The notes beneath the pieces were generated by a model. The model saw nothing but the letters and a program-made list of their open reading frames with translations, was not told where the DNA came from and did no database searches. DNA of 17,753 bases from Anaerolineae bacterium (GTDB lineage: Bacteria; Chloroflexota; Anaerolineae; Aggregatilineales; UBA3940), in NCBI GenBank assembly GCA_016926985.1, contig JAFGNO010000196.1:1-17753 (forward strand). Direction: 5' to 3'. Shown here piece after piece: positions 12,876 through 17,753 of the stretch (positions are counted from its first letter, which is position 1; each line of letters starts with the position of its first letter). The translations under genes were made by a program, and so were the position numbers.

Positions 12876-14054
12876 ATGTCAAAAACAACTTGGATCGAGC
12901 AGGAAATAGCTGCTCTGAAGGAACAGGGCCTGTTTACCAATATCCGGACTATTCAGAGCCCGATGGATGGATGGGTAGTCATTGATGGACGGCAGGTGCT
13001 GAATTTCTGTGCAAACAACTATCTTGGCCTGGCCAATCATCCAGCCATACGCCAGGCAGCAATAAAAGCAATTGAGCAGTATGGAGTTGGGCCGGGGGCT
13101 GTGCGGACTATTGCCGGGACCATGACCCTCCATGTCGAGCTGGAGGAGAGGCTGGCTAAATTCAAGGGCGTTGAGGCAGCCATTACCTTTCAGAGCGGCT
13201 TTAATGCCAATACTGCTACCATCCCGGCGCTGGTTGGAAAGGGGGATGTGATATTCTCAGACAGGCTGAATCACGCCAGCATCATTGATGGGTGCCGCCT
13301 CTCACGGGCACAGATTGTGGCTTACGAGCACAATGATCCCGATGACCTGCGTAAGAAAATTGCCGAAACACCATTGGAGGGCAAAGCCCTGATTGTCAGC
13401 GATGGCGTATTCAGCATGGATGGCGATATTGCCCCGCTGCCTGAGCTTTATAAGGTGGCGGAAGAAAATGATTTCTTATTGATGGTCGATGATGCCCATG
13501 GAGAGGGTGTGCTTGGCCGGGGCGGGCGCGGTATCGTTGACCATTTTGGGCTGCATGGCAAAGTGGACATCGAAGTGGGTACCATGTCCAAGGCCTTTGG
13601 GGTGATGGGTGGAATAGTTGCCGGCAAACGGGTCATCATAGATTGGCTGCGCCAGCGTGGGCGGCCCTTCCTCTTTTCCTCGGCGATGACCGTGCCGGAT
13701 GCAGCAGCCTGCCTGGCGGCTGTGGATGTGCTCGAAAGCAGCACAGAACAGGTGGACAGGCTGTGGTCCAATGCTGACTATTTCAAGAAACATATGAATG
13801 CGCTGGGATTTGATACCGGCGCGACAGAAACACCCATTGTGCCGGTCATGCTTGGCGAGGCGCCCCTGGCCCAGCAGTTCAGCCGGGAGCTGTTTGAAGA
13901 AGGCGTGTTTGCTATGGCGATAGGGTTCCCAACGGTACCGCAGGGGAAGGCCCGCATCAGGGTTATGAACACCGCGGCTCACAGCGTTGAAGACTTGGAT
14001 GCCGGACTGGCTGCGTTTGAGAAGGTGGGTAAGCGGCTGGGGGTGATATCCTGA
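12876..14054 (+). CDS. kbl: Alpha-oxoamine synthase: 2-amino-3-ketobutyrate CoA ligase (or 8-amino-7-oxononanoate synthase)
   Basis: This PLP-dependent enzyme condenses an amino acid with an acyl-CoA. The 392 residues match the family length. Visible motifs are FCANNYLGLANHP (44-56), GVGPGAVRTIAGT (70-82), HASIIDG (133-139), VDDAHGEGVLG (D205, H208 for PLP), and GTMSKAFG with the Schiff-base lysine K239. RTIAGT and the FCANNYLGL start resemble Kbl, which in threonine breakdown cleaves 2-amino-3-ketobutyrate to glycine and acetyl-CoA. BioF is close in sequence, and Kbl/BioF bifunctional members exist, so the substrate is not certain. Neither tdh nor other biotin genes lie beside it. The ATG at 12876 has TAGGAG at 12861-12866. 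A GC-rich hairpin follows the stop. Confidence 0.9.
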   Translation: MSKTTWIEQEIAALKEQGLFTNIRTIQSPMDGWVVIDGRQVLNFCANNYLGLANHPAIRQAAIKAIEQYGVGPGAVRTIAGTMTLHVELEERLAKFKGVEAAITFQSGFNANTATIPALVGKGDVIFSDRLNHASIIDGCRLSRAQIVAYEHNDPDDLRKKIAETPLEGKALIVSDGVFSMDGDIAPLPELYKVAEENDFLLMVDDAHGEGVLGRGGRGIVDHFGLHGKVDIEVGTMSKAFGVMGGIVAGKRVIIDWLRQRGRPFLFSSAMTVPDAAACLAAVDVLESSTEQVDRLWSNADYFKKHMNALGFDTGATETPIVPVMLGEAPLAQQFSRELFEEGVFAMAIGFPTVPQGKARIRVMNTAAHSVEDLDAGLAAFEKVGKRLGVIS

Positions 14055-14114
14055 CGCCTGATGTTTCTTATAGCCTTGCCAGGCCAGTTTGAGATCATCG
14101 GGGATTGAAGCAGA

Positions 14115-14140
14115 ACGGGCGCGGAATTTCTCGCGCCCGT
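14115..14140. terminator. GC-rich hairpin between convergent kbl-like and M23 genes
   Basis: ACGGGCGCG (14115-14123) and CGCGCCCGT (14132-14140) form a perfect 9-bp stem with an 8-nt loop. The flanking T-runs are short (TTTG on plus, TTCT on minus), so it may serve both directions but is not a textbook intrinsic terminator. Confidence 0.65.
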
Positions 14141-14144
14141 TTGT

Positions 14145-15263
14145 CTAAAATCGGATCCAGTTTTCCGGGTTATCGGGGGTATGGCCCCAGCGCATTTCAA
14201 AGTGGAGATGTGCTCCGGTGCTTGTTCCAGTGGAACCGACGGCTCCGATATAACTGCCGCGTGATACGACCTGTCCACAGCTGACACCAACACTGCTCAG
14301 GTGGGCATAGTAAGTGGTCCAGCCGTTTCCATGATCCAGCACAATAAGCTGACCATATCCCCAGTCTTCAGGTACCCACCCGGCGAAAATAACCCGCCCG
14401 GTATCCGCAGCTACCACGGGAGTCCCTATGGTGGTACCCAGATCGATCCCTGCATGGAATGGACCAAACCACTGCGAAATACCATAGTATCCCTGGATAG
14501 GGTTAACCCATACGCCCGTGCCACCGGTCCCGCTCATTGGGGCGCAGGAACCGGCCATCCCTGGCATAAATGCCCGGGAGACATTACCCGACGAGTCAAC
14601 CGTTTCTATGACAGGAGCGCGGAAATCCGCGTAGGGCCCCTGTCCCCCAGGGACAACAATCCGGGTTCCCCAGGCCGGTACGTCATCCGGGCTGGCCCCT
14701 TCCAGATTGTTATATTCTGAGTTAATGATGTTATCCACCGCGACATTATAATCACCCGCAATTCGCCGCAGCGATTTGATACCATCGGCGAGGTGATAGA
14801 CTCCATCAGTGGGGAGGATATATAACGCCATATTGGTGCTGAGCATGTGGACATTTGTTCCCAGAGTATCCAGATTGCCCCAGTAGATTGTGCTTTCATC
14901 AAGGCTGAATGCTCTGGCGATTGAGATAACTGAGTCGCCAGGATTGACTGTATAGATGACCACAGCATTCCGCGGTCGGTCGGGAATGATAGTCAGGGGC
15001 ACAAGCGCCCGGTTCAGTTGAACCGTTGTGGATGAGTTGTCAATATCAGAGGGCAGAGCAACCTCAAGTTCATCCACCTGACGAGCAGAAACCCCGCCCG
15101 GCTGTGCTGGAGAAACCGGGTTCCGGATCAACCCCACCGACAGGAGTAAAATGCCTGCAAGCGCAGTCACGATAGCCATTGGTGTTAAGAGCCGTTTTCC
15201 AAGCCAGGTGCTCAGGTTGGCAATTTGCCCTGTATTGATTTTGAGAGTGTTTCCGCGATCCAT
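14145..15263 (-). CDS. Membrane-anchored LysM / M23 peptidoglycan endopeptidase
   Basis: This probable cell-wall hydrolase or regulator faces outside the membrane. The 372-residue protein has one N-terminal hydrophobic helix (about 27-46), which is a signal anchor. A LysM domain (about 103-150, starting YTVNPGDSVISIA) and a second LysM-like segment (about 157-205) follow. The C-terminal M23 (lysostaphin-type) domain spans about 255-365. Zinc and catalytic residues are intact: H270 and D274 in HAGIDLG, H321 in YYAHLS, and H352/H354 in AHLHFE. The ATG at 15263 has GAAGG only 3 nt upstream, so initiation may be weak. It has its own promoter (15335-15363) and a leader hairpin. It converges with the kbl-like gene. 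Confidence 0.93.
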   Translation of the reverse strand: MDRGNTLKINTGQIANLSTWLGKRLLTPMAIVTALAGILLLSVGLIRNPVSPAQPGGVSARQVDELEVALPSDIDNSSTTVQLNRALVPLTIIPDRPRNAVVIYTVNPGDSVISIARAFSLDESTIYWGNLDTLGTNVHMLSTNMALYILPTDGVYHLADGIKSLRRIAGDYNVAVDNIINSEYNNLEGASPDDVPAWGTRIVVPGGQGPYADFRAPVIETVDSSGNVSRAFMPGMAGSCAPMSGTGGTGVWVNPIQGYYGISQWFGPFHAGIDLGTTIGTPVVAADTGRVIFAGWVPEDWGYGQLIVLDHGNGWTTYYAHLSSVGVSCGQVVSRGSYIGAVGSTGTSTGAHLHFEMRWGHTPDNPENWIRF

Positions 15264-15289
15264 AAACCTTCAATACTGTCAGCAAGAAA

Positions 15290-15318
15290 AGGATCAGGCA
15301 AGAACCTGACCTTTTTTT
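15290..15318. terminator. Hairpin in the M23 leader; intrinsic-terminator-like on the plus strand
   Basis: AAAGG-A-TCAGG (15288-15299 region) and CCTGACCT (15305-15312) form a stem of about 8-11 bp with one bulged base and a CAAGAA loop. On the plus strand it is followed by seven Ts (15312-15318). No plus-strand gene ends here. On the minus strand the same stem lies about 10 nt after the predicted M23 transcription start. Confidence 0.5.
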
Positions 15319-15334
15319 CAAATGGTCTGAAATA

Positions 15335-15363
15335 ATCGTATCGTGGCAATCCTTGCCGGTCAA
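15335..15363 (-). promoter_or_regulatory. Promoter of the M23 peptidase gene
   Basis: On the minus strand, TTGACC (15363-15358), a 17-bp spacer and TACGAT (15340-15335). The start would be near 15328, with a leader of about 65 nt containing the hairpin at 15290-15318. Confidence 0.6.
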
Positions 15364-15433
15364 ATGCTGAGACCATATCGTTTGAAGGACAAGTCATGAC
15401 AATTCGGTGCAATGCCACTACTTTGTGGTAAAC

Positions 15434-15462
15434 TTAAGTCTGAGACAGCGTAAATGTATACC
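15434..15462 (+). promoter_or_regulatory. Possible promoter of the histidine kinase gene
   Basis: TTAAGT (15434-15439), a 17-bp spacer and TATACC (15457-15462). Both boxes are partial matches. If real, the start near 15469 supports the ATG at 15491 rather than a GTG at 15407. Confidence 0.3.
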
Positions 15463-15490
15463 CACCGCTAAACCGGGGTGTCGACCGGCA

Positions 15491-16660
15491 ATGACAGACG
15501 ACCACAAGCAAGGCCTGCCTCATGGCGCGCTTGATGCCATCTATGAAGCTGCGCTGACCATCACATCAGAGCTATCCCTGCCAATTGTATTAAACCGGAT
15601 TGTCGCACTTGCCCGCGACCTGGTGCAGGCCCGGTATGCCGCACTTGGGATCCCGGATGAAAGTGGATCGCAGCTTGTTCAATTTATTACCTCAGGAATG
15701 CTCAGTGATGCAGCGCCCCCAATCGGGTCCCTGCCGCAGGGCAAAGGCCTGCTGGGAGAACTGCTCAAACCAGAAGCCGGGCCACTGCGCATTTCCCGCC
15801 TGGAAGAGCATGAGTTGTCAGCCGGTTTCCCTGATAACCACCCCATCATGCACAGCTTCCTGGGCGTTCCCATCCGGTCGCGCGGCGCGCTTCTGGGAAC
15901 CCTCTACCTGACGGACAAAATCGGGGCGAACGAATTCAGCGAGCAGGATGAGCGTATGATGGAGATGCTCGCCGGCTATGCCGCTGTGGCGATTGAAAAT
16001 GCAAGGCTTTATCAGAAAGTGCAGCGCCTGGCGATCCTTGAAGAGCGGGAACGGATCGGCATGGACCTTCACGATGGCATCATCCAGGCTATCTATGCCG
16101 TCGGGCTGACTTTAGAACATCTCGATTTTCTGATCGATGAGGATTCTGAAACTGCTCACGCCCGGTTGTCTGATGCGATCAGCAACCTGAACTATATCAT
16201 TAAGGACATCCGCAACTATATCCTTGATTTGCTGCCCCAACGTTTTGAAGGCACCAACCTGTCGGCTGTATTGTCCAGACTGGTCCGTGAGTTTCAACTG
16301 AACACGCTTGCGTCGGTCAATCTGGAATATCATCCATCAGTCAATGGGCAGCTGGATGCGACCGTATCCATGGCGGCTCTGCATATCACACAGGAGGCTC
16401 TGGCAAATGCAGCCAAGCATGCCGCAGCGACCCATGTGGATGTCACCATCAATATAGAAGACCGGATGCTGGTGGTCGGTATCAAAGACAACGGGCGCGG
16501 GTTTGAGATTGCTGAGACCGAAGAGCGGATCGGTCACGGGTTGTCTAACATGCAGATGCGGGCAAGGTCGGCAGGAGGGCAGCTTCATGTATCCTCCATG
16601 CCCGGTAAGGGTACAGAAGTGATGGCCTATTTACCCATCAGGGGTGCTGCCAGCAACTGA
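15491..16660 (+). CDS. Soluble GAF-domain sensor histidine kinase (HisKA_3 / NarL-type)
   Basis: The 389-residue protein has no membrane segment. A GAF domain occupies about 25-172. Next comes the HisKA_3 dimerisation/phosphotransfer segment with ERERIGMDLHDGI (phospho-acceptor H194). The HATPase domain follows, with N-box QEALANAAKH (301-310), DNGRGFE (333-339) and GHGLSNM (348-354). It is therefore likely to sense a cytoplasmic ligand, redox state or gas through GAF and phosphorylate a NarL/LuxR-type response regulator. No such regulator lies within the window. I chose the ATG at 15491. The open frame extends 28 codons further to a GTG at 15407, but that extension overlaps a promoter-like sequence and looks non-coding. 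Its stop is 1 bp from the stop of the convergent helicase gene. Confidence 0.93.
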   Translation: MTDDHKQGLPHGALDAIYEAALTITSELSLPIVLNRIVALARDLVQARYAALGIPDESGSQLVQFITSGMLSDAAPPIGSLPQGKGLLGELLKPEAGPLRISRLEEHELSAGFPDNHPIMHSFLGVPIRSRGALLGTLYLTDKIGANEFSEQDERMMEMLAGYAAVAIENARLYQKVQRLAILEERERIGMDLHDGIIQAIYAVGLTLEHLDFLIDEDSETAHARLSDAISNLNYIIKDIRNYILDLLPQRFEGTNLSAVLSRLVREFQLNTLASVNLEYHPSVNGQLDATVSMAALHITQEALANAAKHAAATHVDVTINIEDRMLVVGIKDNGRGFEIAETEERIGHGLSNMQMRARSAGGQLHVSSMPGKGTEVMAYLPIRGAASN

Positions 16661-16661
16661 C

Positions 16662-17753
16662 CTAATCCTCGATAATGGTTAATTTGGCGAAGCTTGCAAG
16701 CAGGCGCTTTAGCCCCTCGCTCTCGAAAGCGACGCTGACTTCCTGATCGGTACCACTCTTTTTGCACTGGATTACTATGCCTTCCCCAAATTTAGGATGC
16801 AGCACGCGCTGCCCTTCGCGATATGGCATGTCAGAGCTTTCGGTGCTGGTTTGCTCGTTCAGGCGCGGTGGGCGCGTCACCTGCTGGCGGACATATCCCA
16901 GTCCGCTGGAGGATGCCATCCCCACCAGTTCTGAGGGAATGTCGTCGACAAATCGCGATCTCAGGTTGAGCGTGCTTTCTCCCCAGACACTGCGCCGGAA
17001 CGCGCTGACCAGATAGAGATATTTTCTGGCGCGGGTCATGCCAACATACATCAGCCTGCGCTCCTCTGCCATCTGCTCAGGGTCATCTTTGGAGCGCTGG
17101 TGGGGAAGAATACCTTCCTCAAGGCCAACCAGAAACACACAGTCAAATTCAAGGCCCTTGGCGGCGTGCAAAGTGAGAAGGCTTGGGGCATTCAGGGTGG
17201 TGTCGTAATTGTCGACATCTGAAACAAGGGCGATTTCCTCAAGAAACGTTGAAAGAGGAAGTTCCTCATACTCTGAGGCTAGGTTTATCAGCTCGATCAC
17301 GTTACTCACCCGTTCGGCGCCCTGATCTGTGCCATCATTCAATGCCTCGATGAACCTGGTCTCGTTTAGAACAGTTTTTAACAGGGCGGGGATTGAAATG
17401 GACAGATGATCATCTCGCCACAGCCTGAACATCTGTGCGAACTGAAGCAGCGAGCTGCGGGCTCGCGTTGTGAAAGGGCCATCTTCTGGATTATCGGCAA
17501 GGTGGAGCAGTGCTCCACCAACTGACAGATTCAGCTTCCGCGCCCAGTTATTAAGTGTATCTAGGGTTTTAGCGCCCAGCCCACGGGGTGGCGTGTTGAT
17601 GATCCGTTCTAGGCTTACCTGATCGTCGGGGTTGTGAATGAGGCGGAGATAGGCGATGATGTCCTTGATCTCCCGCCTGCTGTAGAACCGGGTAGCCCCA
17701 ACCAGTCGATAGGGCAGGTTCGCGCGGACAAATGCGTCTTCCAGCACCCGCGA
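16662..17753 (-). CDS. pcrA: PcrA/UvrD-type superfamily 1 DNA helicase, C-terminal part (truncated by window edge)
   Basis: This ATP-driven 3'-5' DNA helicase acts in repair and replication-conflict resolution. Only the last 363 or so codons are in the window; the frame is open to the right edge, so no start is given. The visible part begins SRVLEDAF and continues with PYRLVGATRFYSRREIKD (motif IV region). It has TLHAAKGLEFDCVFL (motif V) and EERRLMYVGMTRA (motif VI), with the arginine finger expected there. The C-terminal Tudor-like segment GQRVLHPKFGEGIV is typical of PcrA and binds RNA polymerase in studied homologues. It ends at a TAG (16664-16662), 1 bp from the histidine kinase stop. 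No terminator separates the two convergent genes. Confidence 0.95.
   Translation of the reverse strand, partial: SRVLEDAFVRANLPYRLVGATRFYSRREIKDIIAYLRLIHNPDDQVSLERIINTPPRGLGAKTLDTLNNWARKLNLSVGGALLHLADNPEDGPFTTRARSSLLQFAQMFRLWRDDHLSISIPALLKTVLNETRFIEALNDGTDQGAERVSNVIELINLASEYEELPLSTFLEEIALVSDVDNYDTTLNAPSLLTLHAAKGLEFDCVFLVGLEEGILPHQRSKDDPEQMAEERRLMYVGMTRARKYLYLVSAFRRSVWGESTLNLRSRFVDDIPSELVGMASSSGLGYVRQQVTRPPRLNEQTSTESSDMPYREGQRVLHPKFGEGIVIQCKKSGTDQEVSVAFESEGLKRLLASFAKLTIIED

Noticed and set aside
12876..14054. Threonine-metabolism cluster joining thrS and kbl
   Set aside because: lspA lies between them and the kbl-like gene is divergent with its own promoter; the proximity looks incidental.
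15407..15490. 28-residue N-terminal extension of the histidine kinase
   Set aside because: The residues look unlike the rest of the protein, start from a GTG without a ribosome site, and overlap a promoter-like sequence.

Overview
The window looks like a chromosomal housekeeping segment from a Chloroflexota bacterium, probably of the Anaerolineae/Aggregatilineales type. That placement is an inference from gene content and style: a Ser/Thr kinase fused to a PD40 propeller, an Uma2 protein, a GT39-like membrane glycosyltransferase, a LysM-M23 peptidase, a soluble GAF histidine kinase, and two classical T-box leaders. No insertion sequence, phage gene, CRISPR array, tRNA or rRNA gene was seen. 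Codon use looks uniform by eye.

Layout. (1) Positions 1-256: a leftward promoter for a gene lying off the left edge, and a rightward promoter for the first T-box. (2) 258-3627: a leucine-type T-box leader, a small cupin gene, a short leucine-containing leader ORF, leuS and a terminator. (3) 3628-4482: four helically phased GTTAA repeats, an extended -10 promoter, an Uma2-family gene and a terminator shared with the opposing operon. (4) 7776-4480 (minus): a promoter, a GT39-like glycosyltransferase and rtcA, 4 bp apart. (5) 7824-9875: a transmembrane Ser/Thr kinase with a TolB-like propeller. (6) 12764-9896 (minus): lspA, then thrS behind its own promoter and a threonine-type T-box. (7) 12780-14140: an alpha-oxoamine synthase (kbl/bioF type). 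(8) 15363-14145 (minus): a membrane-anchored LysM/M23 peptidase with a hairpin in its leader. (9) 15491-16660: a soluble GAF histidine kinase. (10) 17753-16662 (minus): the C-terminal part of a PcrA/UvrD helicase cut by the right edge.

The common theme is control of translation supply. Two aminoacyl-tRNA synthetase genes, leuS and thrS, each sit behind a complete T-box: stem I, T-box motif, and a competing terminator. The candidate specifier codons, Leu CTC (or CTG) and Thr ACC, match the synthetase downstream. The leucine T-box opens directly onto a cupin gene, so a metabolic-type protein shares the uncharged-tRNA-Leu signal. Signalling (kinase, histidine kinase) and envelope functions (LspA, M23, GT39) fill the rest. 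I found no strong sign of a wholly new multi-gene system. The most unusual items are the cupin and mini-ORF inside the leuS T-box unit, and the phased GTTAA array before the Uma2 gene.
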